From Ichthyophis bannanicus (lineage: Eukaryota; Chordata; Amphibia; Gymnophiona; Ichthyophiidae): a stretch of DNA of 64,000 nucleotides. Numbering within the stretch: position 1 is the first letter of the stretch; each line of letters starts with the position of its first letter. Positions 43,052-53,691 of the stretch are shown piece by piece. Location of the stretch: positions 157,703,532 to 157,767,531 of the forward strand of contig CM066041.1 in assembly GCA_033557465.1 (NCBI GenBank). Reading direction: 5' to 3'. The translations under genes and the position numbers were made by a program. The notes under the pieces were generated by a model. That model saw only the letters and a list, made by a program, of their open reading frames with translations. It did not search any database and was not told the origin of the DNA.

Positions 43052-44705
43052 GAAGTGACCGAAGATATCAATGCTTGACCCACTACAAGCATTGTGGAAC
43101 TTGTGTCTCTTGGGGAAACTGCTAGGTACATATGACCTAGATTGGCCACTGTTGGAAACAGAATACTGGGGTTGATGGACCTTGGTCTGACCCAGTATGG
43201 CATATCTTATGTTCTTATGGTTCTACTCCAGGTACTTCCTTTTGCCAAAAAGAACAGGGGGCCTAAGGCCCATCCTCAACCTGCGCAACCTCAACAAATT
43301 CCTGGTGAGGGAGAAGTTCAAGATGCTCTCCCTTGGAACATTGCTACCCTACCTCCAACAGGGAGATTGGCCTCAAGGATGCCTATACTCACATCCTCAT
43401 TCACCCAAATCACAGGCAGTATGTGCAGTTCATAGTGGAGGGCAGGCACTATCAGTACAGGGTGCTCCCTTTCGGCTTGGCTTCTGCCCCAATAGCTTTC
43501 ACAAAATACCTGGCAGTCATGGTTGCCTTTCTCTGTCTCCAGGGCATTTTTGTCTTCCCCTATTTTGAACGACTGGCTCATAAAGAGAGGCACGCCCTTA
43601 GAGGTGCAGCAGGCCACTGCACGCACCATCTAGGTTCTGCAGCACTTGGGCTTTGTCATAAACTACCCCATGTCTCACTGCCTCCCGACACAATGTCTGG
43701 AGTTCATCAGAGCAAAGCTGGACACTCTCCAGGCAAAGGCCTTCTTAGCCAGGGACCAAGCCCGACCGTCTCAGGACTCTGGCTCAAGACATACAGTACC
43801 GTCCCTCAATACCCACTTGGGTTCTTCTGCCCCTTCTCGGACACATGGCATCCATGGTCCACGTCACCCCAAATGCTCGCCTCCACATGAGGCTGGCACA
43901 GTGGTGTCTCCGGGACCAGTGGTAACCCACCAACTAGCAGACTCTCTGGCCTGGTGGCAGTCTCTCCGGTATCTCGAGGTGGGCATGCCTTTTCAGACCC
44001 CGAGAACCTCAAGTGTCCTCAGCACGAACACCTCCCTGCTTGGCTGGGGAGCCCACTGCGAGGAGCTCCACACCCAGGGCATCTGGTCACCAGGCAAGAG
44101 CACCCAGCAGATCAACCTCCTGGAGCTGCGGGCAATATACTTAGCCTTGCGAGTGTTTTTCCACCACCTGCGCCACCAGCCAGTGCTGGTCCAGGTGGAC
44201 AACCAGGTGGCGATGTTCTATGTGAACAGGGGGGCACGGGGTCTCGTGCCCTCTGTCGGGAGGCAGTGCTCTTCTGCTCGTATGTAATCCAACAAGGGAT
44301 TTTCCTGCGGGCAGTATACCTACCAGGCTAGAACAACCTGCTGGCCAACAAACTGAGCAGAGTCCTCCAGCCGCACGAGTGGCAGCTGGACCCCAGGGTG
44401 GCCAACAGGCTCTTCCAGATCTGGGAGAAACCCATGATGGACCTGTTCGCTAGCCCGGACAATTTCCAGTTGCCCTGCTTCTGTTCCCGGTAGGCCCACC
44501 CCTCCAGGGTGACAGCGGATGCGTTTCTCATCTCATGGTTGGATGGCCTCATGTACTCCTTCCCTCCCACGCCGCTGATTGCCAAAACCTTGTTCAGGAC
44601 CCTCCACCACAGTGCCTCGCTTATCCTAATAACCCCTTGCTGTCCCAGGGAACCGTGGTTCCCGTTCTCCGATTAACGGTGGAGACCCCCATCCCTGGAT
44701 CTTTC

Positions 44706-45990
44706 AGAGGCATATTTGCACATTCCTATTCATCCAGACCATCAATATCTTCGCATTGCAGTTACCATGGGACATTTCTGGTCTCGAGCCTTGCCTTTTG
44801 GTCTGGCCATGGCACGTCGGACCTTTATAAAGGTGATGTTGGCCGCTCTTCAAAATGAAGGAGTGTTGGTTCATCCATATCTGGATGAATTGGTTAATCA
44901 GAGCAAAGTCTGTGCAGGAAGCGACAAAACCAGAAATATCTCTCCTCCAACAACTGGGGTGTGTTATCAATTTCAACAGGAGTAACTTGTAACCAACTCA
45001 AGATTTAACTTATCTAGGGTCTTGTTTGACACGAAGATGAGCTTGGTATCTCTACCTCCGAAACGTGCCAGGAAGGTGCAGGACGTTTGTGTCAGATACT
45101 GTCTCCCTCTGCATGGCATTACAGCTTCTGGGGTCCATAACAGCAACCTTGAATCTGGTACCATGGGCCAGGGGGCATATGAAACCTCTACAAAAGGCCT
45201 TGTTGTCCTGGTGGTCTCCGCAGAAACACTTGCTGTGGAGGAGGTTGCGATGTCCGAAGGAGACAAGGACAAGCCTGAGCTGACGGCAAGGATGCTGCTA
45301 GAGCCGCCCAAATGGGTGGTAGTGACCACCAATGCCAGTCTTTACAGATCGGGGGGGGTGCATTGTCAGTCCCAAATAGCGCAAGCACGGTGGTTTCTGG
45401 AAGAGAGCAGCTGGTCCATAAACCATTTGGAGATGCGAGCTCTACAGTCCTTTCATCCCATGGTGCAGCACAAGGCAGTGAGGATCTTAGACAATGCAAC
45501 CACTGTGGTTTACCTCGATCGTCAGGGTGGCACAGGAAGTGCAATGTTGGTAGAGGGAGGTGTCTCCTCTTCTTCAGTGGGCAGACATGCATCTTCTAGC
45601 ACTGTCAGATACTAAAGTGGCCAGAAAGGAAAATGTACAGGCAGACTTTCTCAGTCATCATCATTTGGACCTAGGAGAGTGGTCTCTGGAAAGCTCAGTG
45701 TTTTGGAGCTTAGTACATCGATGGAGGGAGTGCCGGTCATGGATCTGATGGCATCCGCTTCCAGTGCCAAGATGACCCGTTTCTTCAGCTACCGGCTAGA
45801 AAGAATGTCGTAAAGCTTGGATGCTCTGGTTCTGCTTTGGCTGAGCAACAACCTTCTGTATGTGTTTCCTCCCTGGCCTCTGATTGGCTGAGTGCTGCAT
45901 AAGATGGAGGCCCATCAGGGACTGGTGATTTTAGTGGTGTCAGATTGGCCTTGGAAGTCATGGAATGCAGATCTAGTACAGCTGATGGTG
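44706..45990 (+). pseudogene. DIRS I RT (from palm) and RNase H
   Basis: Starts in mid-palm: AYLHIPIHPDHQYLRIAV (near 44705), RALPFGLAMARRTFIKV and HPYLDELVNQSKV, where the catalytic YLDD reads YLDE. RNase H: VVVTTNASLYRSGGVHC near 45320 (first Asp to Asn), WSINHLEMRAL, ILDNATTVVYLDRQGGTGSA near 45485 and RKENVQADFLSHHHLD near 45630. The N-terminal RT part is absent; C2 occupies its place. Frameshifts occur near 44985 and 45615. Confidence 0.75.
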
Positions 45991-46059
45991 GACATCCCAT
46001 GGTATCTTCCAGACGTGGATAATCTGCTTTCGCAGGCCCAATCCTCATGTTGGAGGTGG

Positions 46060-47080
46060 CTTGATTCTCATGGGATGACTCTTGAAAGGGCTAGGTTAAG
46101 GAAAAAGGTTGCACGCTGCTCAGATAATAATGACTTTACTTTTAGCACAAAAATGGTCAACATCTCTATGTTAGATTCTGGCGTGTATTTAAGAATTGGT
46201 GTGAGGAGAGAGGCCTCCAGGCCCCCTCTTCCTCGCTGCTGGATATGCTTGCTTTTCTACAAGCTAGACCAGACAAAGGTCTTGCTTTGAAGTCCTTGCG
46301 GGTTCAGATGGCAGCCTTAGTGTGTTATTGAGACTGGATTCAAGGAGGCTGTCTGATTTCCCGTCCAGATATGGTTCATTTTCTGAGAGGAGTCATACAG
46401 GTTCAGACATCGATATATCAACTGATACCGCTATGGGATTTGAATTTGATCTTATTGGCCATTAGGGACACTCCATTTGAGCCTCTTAATCGAGCTTCTC
46501 TAAAAGATGTTTGTTTGAAAGTAGTCTTTCTGGTGGCCATCTGCTGGGTGGGTAAAATTTCAGAGCTGCAGGCCTTTCTTCATGATTTCCAAAGAAAAGG
46601 TACTATTTCATCCTGTTCCCTCATTTTTGCCAAAGGTAGTTTCGGTGTTCCACCTTAATCAAAGTGTAACTCTCCCAGTGTTTTCCAGCTTGGAAGAGGA
46701 CTCGGAATCTCACCCATTACATCTGTTGGACATTTGCAGAATCCTTCGACATTACAACTATCTCACACATACTAAAACCTTTAGGAAATCAAATCATCTC
46801 TTTGTTCTGTTTGGAGGACCACGCAAGGTGAAGCAGCTTTGAAAGCGTCCATTGCACAGTGGTTGAAAGAAGCTATTGCATCTGCCTATTTGCTCAAACA
46901 TAGATTGTTTCTGGAGGGGTTGCAAACTTATTCAACTAGGCAGCATTGTGGGCCGAGTATAGTCTTGTTTCTTCGGTTGATATCTGTAAAGCAGCAACAT
47001 GGTCATCGCTCCATTCCTTTGTGCGGCACTACTGCTTCAATTTTCAGGCAAGAGGAGATGTGCAGTTAGGGAGCACAAGT
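46060..47080 (+). pseudogene. DIRS I tyrosine recombinase, decayed
   Basis: N-domain: LERARLRKKVARCSDNND and VYLRIGVRREASRPPLP. Catalytic domain: LKVVFLVAICWVGKISELQA (first Arg changed to Lys), then PSFLPKVVSVFHLNQSVTLP near 46615-46680. After a frameshift: SIAQWLKEAIASAYLLKHR and TYSTRQHC (the His of H-x-x-R changed to Tyr). The C-terminal Tyr block (AATWSSLHSFVRHYCFNFQ) is at 46990-47050 in another frame. Confidence 0.75.
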
Positions 47081-47129
47081 GTTGCAAGCCGGGCTTACAG
47101 GTCCTGCCCAAAATTGAGTACTACTGTGG

Positions 47130-47230
47130 TACATCCCATGCATCTGTACTGAACTGGTAGGACGATAAGGAAGGTGAAATGAGACCATAACTGCTAATTT
47201 TCTTTCTTTGAGTCAGTCCAGTCCAGAACC
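47130..47230. repeat. DIRS I internal complementary region
   Basis: ACTGGTAGGACGATAAGGAA mirrors the left end of I and GGTGAAATGAGACC...GTCCAGTCCAG mirrors the right end, confirming the outer limits 33000 and 61396. Positions 47231-47408 are element 3' sequence. Confidence 0.78.
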
Positions 47231-47408
47231 CGTCCATTCTGTCTTTTGGCAAGCCCGGACATGAAAGAAATTAAAGTGTGCGATTGCATCTGTCCGGTGC
47301 TTTCTCTTAGTTATTTCCTGGGGTATCAAGATAAGCTGAAAGCCCCTGAATAAGGTTGAATTTGCTGTTCTCTGTTCTATGGGGAGCCATGACACTCAAT
47401 TCCTCTGG

Positions 47409-47572
47409 TTCTCCTAGGACAAGCAGGATATAAATACAGTTAAATAAATAAATGTGTCAGCCACACCTGGTGACGTCATCCGATGGCGCCATGACGGAAG
47501 TGCTCTCTAGCTCAGAAGCATCTGAGCATGTGGGAGGTCCCACCTCTCCCGGCCCGTGCCTAGCCGGCCAGT
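47409..47572 (+). repeat. DIRS D left inverted terminal repeat, with 24-bp insert
   Basis: Begins TTCTCCTAGGACAAGCAGGA; inverted match to 60986-61150 over the GTCAGCCACACCTGGTGACG and CTCTCTAGCTCAGAAGC blocks. Positions 47430-47453 (AT-rich, ending TAAATAAATAAAT) are absent from the copy of this end in the internal complementary region, so they are a later insertion resembling an L2 tail. Confidence 0.85.
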
Positions 47573-47599
47573 TCCTTTTCTTCCGCCTTTGCCTCAAGA

Positions 47600-49978
47600 T
47601 GGATTTTCTAAGCTCTCCATTACAAAACGACATACTCATGCCTAAACCGGGTTTTAAAAAGTGTCCTCTCTGCAGTAGAAAGATGAACATCACGGACACT
47701 CACCAGCATTGCATCAGATGTCTGGGGACCTCTCACCAGGTGGAGAACTGTGCCAGCTGCGCTCGGATGTCCCCCAGGGCAAGGAAGCACCGCGAGCACT
47801 CCCTGAAAGATTTGCTCTCCTCCTCTGTGGCCTCGAGTAAGTCCCCTGCTAACCGGACACCGGAGCATCTCAGAAGTAAGGAGCACCCCAGATCCGATGA
47901 GTCGTCCAAGTCTGCTGAGCGTTCCCGATCTGAGAAGCGTCCCAGGACTGATGCAGGGAAGGCACCCACTCACCAGGGACCAAGCGCTGCTTCCCCCTCT
48001 CAGCAATCTGCTTCCGGAGAGGCCTCCACCCTCAGGGTAAGCCCCCCTGCGGTAAGCAGCAACCCGACCCGTTCTCCCCGGCCATATGGTCCTCCTGAAG
48101 CCTTACAAGATGGCGCCGCCCTCTTGGCCCCGCCTGGCTCCTCCTCCGGACACGCCCTCTCAACCATGATTGGACGCAGCAGTTCCTGTTCCGCCGCCGC
48201 CGGCGATCAGCGCCGACAGCCCTCCCCCCTGCCCAGTACGTCCTTTCGTGCTGCAGATGAGCTCCGGAGCGGCGCAGAGGACAGAGACCGTTCTGCCGGC
48301 GATCGGTGCCGACAGCCCTCCCCCCTGCCCAGTACGTCTTCCTTCCGTGCTGCAGATGAGTTCCGGAGCGGCGCGGAGGACAGAGACCGCGCCGAGACGG
48401 AGCCTCGGCGCGGGAGAAGCAAACGCCGCTCAGACGGGGATGACCGTTCTTCAAATCAGCGCCAACGTAGGAGCCCTGAACACCGCTCCAGCGGCAGAGA
48501 ATCCCTCGGACAGCGCGGTGGTGGCGAGAAGGGCAAGAAAAGGGCAGCCAAGCACAGAAGGCATCGGTCTCCGTCGGGGGCAAGGGATTCCCACAGTGGG
48601 TCCCCCCGTAGCCACAAGAGGAGCAGGAGATCCAGCTCGGACCGCAGCAAAAGGCATAGAAGCAACCGGTCTTCAGACTCCACCTCCTCTGCCATTCTCC
48701 ATCTGCTCACTCGCCTTGTAGAACAAACTGCCCCCCCATCGGCTGGACCAGGAGCGGGTAGCACCCACACATGTTTCACCGGTGGCACTGCCTGGCTCGG
48801 AGTGATCCCACTCTCCACGAGTCCCTAGCCTGTCGCCCGCCAGGGCGCGGACTCCTTCCCCAGCACCTTTTAGAGCTCGGACCCCTTCCCCAGCGCAGCT
48901 GGACTCCAGGGGGAGCGATGGGGAGGAGTTGGGACCAGGCTCTGACACCTCCAAGAACCAAGCTGATGAGATGGAGGATCCACCGACACCAGTGCCTGAA
49001 GACCTCACATACCCCAAATTCCTTAGAAAGGTGGTTTCCAAGCTGGGGCTGGCCACAGAGGACACGCCAGATGAGAAGGAACCGGAGGTCATGAAATACC
49101 TCAGCAGCCCTAGACCAGCCATGGCTCTCCCCCTTCACCGCAAGTTGAAGGACAAGCAGCTGACTCTCTGGCAATCCCCAGCATCTGGCCAAGCCTGCTC
49201 CAGACGCCTGGACAGTAAATACATCATCCACATGGCACCTGGTTTTGACAAGCCTCAGTTATCCCACCAGTCAATCGTGGTGGCATCAGCACTCAAAAGA
49301 GCTAAGTCTACGCGTGCCCAAGCCATGCATCCACCAGGCCGGGACCCCAAGCGTCTGGATGACGTGGGGAGGAAAGTGTTTCAAGGAGCCATGCTCAGTG
49401 CCAAGATAGCAGCGCATCAATTTCAGCACGTCCTATTCCAGGACGCCCTCCTGGCTGACCTCAAAAGTCAGCTGCAGGATCTTCCCAAGGACTCACGTAC
49501 ATATGCCTTAGCCTCCATGCAGGACCTAGCTGAATGCAGCAAGCACCTGATGAGTACAGCCTTTGACATGGCCGTCCGGACAGTGGGCACGGCCATCTCT
49601 GCCCGTCGCTGGGCATGGCTTCGTGCGTCAGGACTCTCGGATAATACCCATGACCGGATCGCGGATACACCCTGCTCGGGTGACTCCCTTTTTGGGGACA
49701 AAGTCGCCGACACAGTGAACGGTCTGAAAGAGGACTGCACCACTCTGAAGACTCTGGCTGCGTACGGACTCGAACGCCCCTCCTGGTCACGGAAAGGGAG
49801 CTACTTCCGCAAGCCCTTTTCCTCTTCAAAGCAATATTATGGCTCCAACCGGCAGTGGCAGACGCCCAGATTCAAGCAGACCTATCATAAGTCGTCCTTT
49901 CAGAGACAGCAACCGCAACAACGCAAACAGAAACAGACCAACCCTTCACATTCAGGGAAAGACACCTCTTCCTTCTGA
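47600..49978 (+). pseudogene. DIRS D gag-like ORF1
   Basis: Starts MDFLSSPLQNDILMPKPG at 47600, the Met just before the zinc module: KKCPLCSRKMNITDTHQHCI, then RCLGTSHQVENCASCARM, the same C-x2-C/H-x2-C-x2-C-LG-x2-H/C-x2-C pattern as C2. A Ser/Arg-rich low-complexity middle follows (about 60-400), containing a doubled block coding for PLPSTS-FRAADE-RSGAEDRDR. A frameshift near 48770 and a stop near 48803 precede the C-terminal domain (48929-49978): QLSHQSIVVASALKRAKS, ARRWAWLRASGLSDN, TPCSGDSLFGDKV and a Gln/Lys-rich end. The terminating TGA is followed by CTA and the RT frame continues in phase. Confidence 0.8.
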
Positions 49979-51817
49979 CTACCCGGCCTGGCTGGGCCCT
50001 TCACTGGATCCGGCGGGCCCCCAGTTGGGGGTCGCCTGTCCCAATTCCTCTCGGCCTGGCAGGAGATCACCACGGACAAGTGGGTCATTCAGATAGTCCA
50101 GTCTGGCTACCGCTTGCGCTTCTCCTCCCTTACACGGCAGCACAAGCAACCCACCAGCCAGCCTCCACTGCATCTGGAAAAACCACTTTCGGACTTCCTC
50201 CAGCAGCTTCTCCTGGCCCGGACGATAGAGTGGGTGCCCCCGGACGAAGTCAACACTGGCTTCTACTCCCGATACTTCCTTATTCCCAAGAAGTCAGGGG
50301 GCCTCCGTCCCATCCTGGACCTCCGAAAGCTGAACTACTTCATCAGGAAGGAGAAGTTCAGGATGTATTTGCTCAACTCCATCCTTCCTCTCATCAGAGC
50401 GGGGAACTGGATGGCTACGCTGGACTTGCAGGATGCTTACTCCCACATTCCAGTCCACGCCTCTCACAGAAAATTCCTCAGATTCATAGCACTGGGATGC
50501 CATTACCAGTATCGAGTCCTACCCTTTGGCCTATCCCCAGCACCCAGAGTATTCACGAAATGTGTGGCGGTGGCCGCTGCACACCTCCGCAAACAAGGCA
50601 TCGCCATCTTTCCCTACCTGGACGACTGGCTCCTGTCGGCGAATTCTGCCCCCGAACTCCGCAGGGCAGTGCGCCACACTACATACCTACTAGTCAGACT
50701 GGGATTCCTTCTCAACAAAGAAAAGTCCCGATTCGAACCTGTGCAGCATACGGAATTCATCGGGGCGATAATCGACACCAAGGCCTGCAAGGCCTTCCTG
50801 CCCGAGCTCCGGATCAGTGCCATCGTGCAACTGGCCAAGAAAGTGTCGGCGGCAAAGCACACCTCGGCCCGCGAGATCCTGCGCCTGCTAGGCCACATGG
50901 CTGCGACGACATCGGTCCTCCCCTTGGCAAGACTCCATATGCGCACCCTTCAGTGGCACCTGCGGATGCACTGGAAGCAACTCTCCCAACCACTCAGTAC
51001 CCGCATACCGATCGCTGCCAATGTTATCCAGAGCCTCCGTTGGTGGACAAACACAGCCAACCTCTCAGTGGACAAGTATCTGCAACCCCGCATTCATCAA
51101 CTCATCCTCACCACGGATGCATCCTCAACGGGATGGGGGGCTCATCTACTACATCTCTGCACGCAAGGAGCCTGGACCAGAGCGGAGCGTGCCCTCCACA
51201 TCAATGTTCTCGAACTCCGGGCCGTCAAATATGCCCTCCAGATGTTCATGCCACACCTGGCGGGGAAAGCAGTCTTGGTGCAAACAGACAACCAAGTTAC
51301 CATGTTCTATATAAACAAACAAGGGGGCACGGGATCCCGTACACTATGCAAGGAAGCCCTCGAGACATGAGCCGTAGCGCTAGCCAACAACTGCGTTCTG
51401 CAGGCGACTTACCTCCCCGGGGATCAGAACGCCTTGGCGGACAGGCTCAGCAGACAGCTCCAACCTCACGAGTGGATGCTTCACATGGAAGTGGCATGCA
51501 ACCTCTTCCAGCGCTGGGGAGTTCCCCAGATCGACCTCTTTGCGACCGAAGCGAACGCCAGATGCCCCTTGTTCTGCTCCAAGCACCCGTCGCAGCAGAG
51601 AGTGGCTTCGGATGCGTTTGCCATCCCGTGGGGGACGTGGGACTTGGCATATGCATTTCATCCAACATCTCTCGTGACAACCACGATACAGCGCATCATC
51701 AAGGAGAAAGCGCACGTGATTCTGATCGCCCCCTATTGGCCTCGACAGATGTGGTTCTCACTACTGCTGCAGCTCGCTCAAGAACCTCCAATTCGGCTTC
51801 CACTGAGACCAGACCTG
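49979..51817 (+). pseudogene. DIRS D reverse transcriptase and RNase H
   Basis: Open in the gag frame straight after the gag TGA; the first in-frame ATG lies well inside RT (50363). Blocks: LSQFLSAWQEITTDKWVIQI, FYSRYFLIPKKSGGLRPILD, MATLDLQDAYSHIPVHASHR, YQYRVLPFGLSPAPRVFTK and IAIFPYLDDWLLSAN with both catalytic Asp. RNase H: LILTTDASSTGWGAHL, INVLELRAVKYAL, LVQTDNQVTMFYINKQGG and NALADRLSRQL, all four acidic residues. One TGA at 51368-51370 interrupts RNase H (ALET-stop-AVALANN). The frame is cut at 51817 by the L2; its last 26 codons and stop are at 59292-59367. Confidence 0.88.
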
Positions 51818-53691
51818 TTTATTTATTTAACAATTTAACAATTCTTTTATACCGCGTTATTACAATCAGTGCGGTGTACATTGAACAAGAACATACTACA
51901 ATGCATACAAGTAACATACTACAATGCATACAAGTAACATTGAGTTTTACATTGAACAGGGAATTTCAACAATAGGACAACCGGGGGAACTATGTACAGA
52001 TTAACTTAATGTTATATATAGTAATATGAAACTCGTTTGGATGTTGCGATGTGGTTCACTAATAGGACTAGAGAGAAGGTTGACCAACTAGCCCTTTTCA
52101 GGTTGTATTGAGGAGCTAGTTTTGTTAATGTCTAGGTTGACTTCTGGGTAGTGTTTTGTAAACAGGTGGTATTTCAATGCCTTTCTGAATAGGATTAGGT
52201 TTTTGATAGCACGGATTTCGGGAGGTAGCGCATTCCAGTTTAGAGGTGCAAATAAGGAGAAGGCCCTGTTGGAGGTGGCCTTAGAGCACTTCGTTATTAT
52301 TTTCGGGACTATTAAGGTGTTCATTGATGTGGTTCTCCTTTTTCTGTTTTCCAGGGTGACGTGGATGAGCTTGCTGATTGGCGTAGGGGGGCAGTTATTT
52401 AGTGCCTTGAAAGTAAGGACTAAAGACTTATACTGGATTCTGGCATGTAATGGCAACCAATGCAGTTCTTTCATGATGGGTGTTATATGGTCAGATCTTG
52501 AAGAGCCGGAAAGGACTCTGGCAGCTGTATTCATGGCTAGGCGGAGCGGATTCAAAGTTGATTGAGGGAGGCCATGAAGGATGATGTTGGCAAAATCCAG
52601 GTGTGGGAGGACTAATGCCTGGAAGGTTGTTCGGAAGTCTGTGGGATCAAGTAGGGAGCGGAGGTGACGTAGCGATTTAATCTTATAATATATAGTTTTT
52701 GTGATGTTCTTGACATGCGTTGTCATATCCAAGTGCTGATCCAATGTAATGCCGAGGTAACGGATGGTGGCTTTTGATTTCAACTCTATGTTGTTGACGA
52801 GAAGTGATGGAGGAGGTATGAACTTACGGTTCCTTGTGACAAAAAGAACGTCAGTTTTGTTGTGGTTAATCCGAAGGTTTTGAGATAGCAACCATTCGGC
52901 TACAGCTTCAAAACAGTTGATTATTGGGGAGAATACTGGGTGTTCAATTGAGAATGGCATATATAGGAGGATGTCGTCTGCGTAAGCGAGACATTGTACA
53001 TTAAAGGATCTGATCAAGTCACATATCGGTTGCATGTAGATATTAAACATTAGTGCCGATAGGGACGATCCTTGGGGTACTCCCTGTGATTGCAGGAATG
53101 GTTCTGAGGATTCATGGCCTGTTTTTACTTGTTGCCACCTGTTAGATAAGTAGGATTTACACCACTCGAGTGCTGTGCTTTGAATCCCCTTATCTTTCAA
53201 GCGTTGTAGGAGTATGTTATGACTCACAGAGTCGAAAGCGGCGGAGATGTCCAGGAATATGAGGACGAAACCCTGTTGTATGTTATTTATTCCTGTTACC
53301 AGAACATTGAATAGGGTTGTAAGGACTGTGTCGACTCCATGTGCTTCCCTGAAGCCATGTTGAGATGGATCTAGTGGTGCTTCAGTGTCAATATGATGTT
53401 GGATTTGTTGTTGGGCGGCCTTCTCAATGATTTTTGCAAGCTGTGGGATGCTCGAGATAGGCCTGAAGGAATCAACCTTGGATGGGTCCAGTCTATTATT
53501 TTTCAGTAGGGGCTTGATAAGAACATAAGAACATAAGAAATGCCATACTGGGTCAGACCGAGGTCCATCAAGCCCAGTATCCTGTTTCCAACAGTGGCCA
53601 ATCTAGGTCATACGTACCTAGCAGTTTCCCCAAAAGACACAGGTTCTGCAGTGCTTGTACTAGGCCAAGCATTGATATCCTGGGTCCCTTT

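Larger units (their letters stand above)
38429..43219 (+). mobile_element. CR1 LINE E2, full-length with an L2 tail inside
   Basis: CR1 inserted in the RT of C2: ...CACCCCTGGGA | CR1 | GGTTCTACTCCAGG. It has a ~225-bp 5' leader, ORF1 (38654-39574), ORF2 (39610-43051) and a 3' UTR ending in TATCTTATGTTCTTATG, the CR1 octamer tail. Without the L2 piece it is about 4.3 kb, near the usual full length of the clade. It is the only copy here with a complete ORF1. Confidence 0.87.
38139..44660 (+). pseudogene. DIRS C2 RT and RNase H, split by CR1 E2
   Basis: First piece up to 38428: GGRLAHYSQRWLTITTDSWA, LRVIREGYLLHLTQTPPP and FHRDLLLKELAGL. After the CR1 it resumes at 43220 with FYSRYFLLPKRTGGLRPILN, then LKDAYTHILIHPNHRQYVQF and QYRVLPFGLASAP. 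The catalytic YxDD region is frameshifted (PYFERLAH where PY-x-DDWL is expected). RNase H: VLSTNTSLLGWGAHC (first Asp replaced by Asn), INLLELRAIYLAL, VQVDNQVAMFYVN, then stops near 44287 and 44332 and NLLANKLSR (Asp to Asn). Both polymerase and RNase H are dead. Confidence 0.8.
35776..44705 (+). mobile_element. DIRS retrotransposon C2, 3'-truncated
   Basis: DIRS copy of the same family as A. The left end (GGGAACAAGCAGGAAGTCAC) matches the inverted right end of A. A 25-bp unit containing GCAGGAAGTCACATATGGGT is tandemly doubled at 35787-35840. It has gag, RT split by CR1 E2 (38429-43219) and RNase H, but stops at about 44705 before the recombinase, where RT sequence of element I begins. The right terminus is absent. 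Confidence 0.78.

Noticed and set aside
48032..48583. Minus-strand frame over the D gag
   Set aside because: Low-complexity mirror of the Arg/Ser-rich gag middle and its duplicated block.
50080..51975. 631-codon + strand frame overlapping the D RT
   Set aside because: Pro/Ser/His-rich out-of-phase reading of the RT and RNase H sequence; the RT frame has all catalytic motifs.
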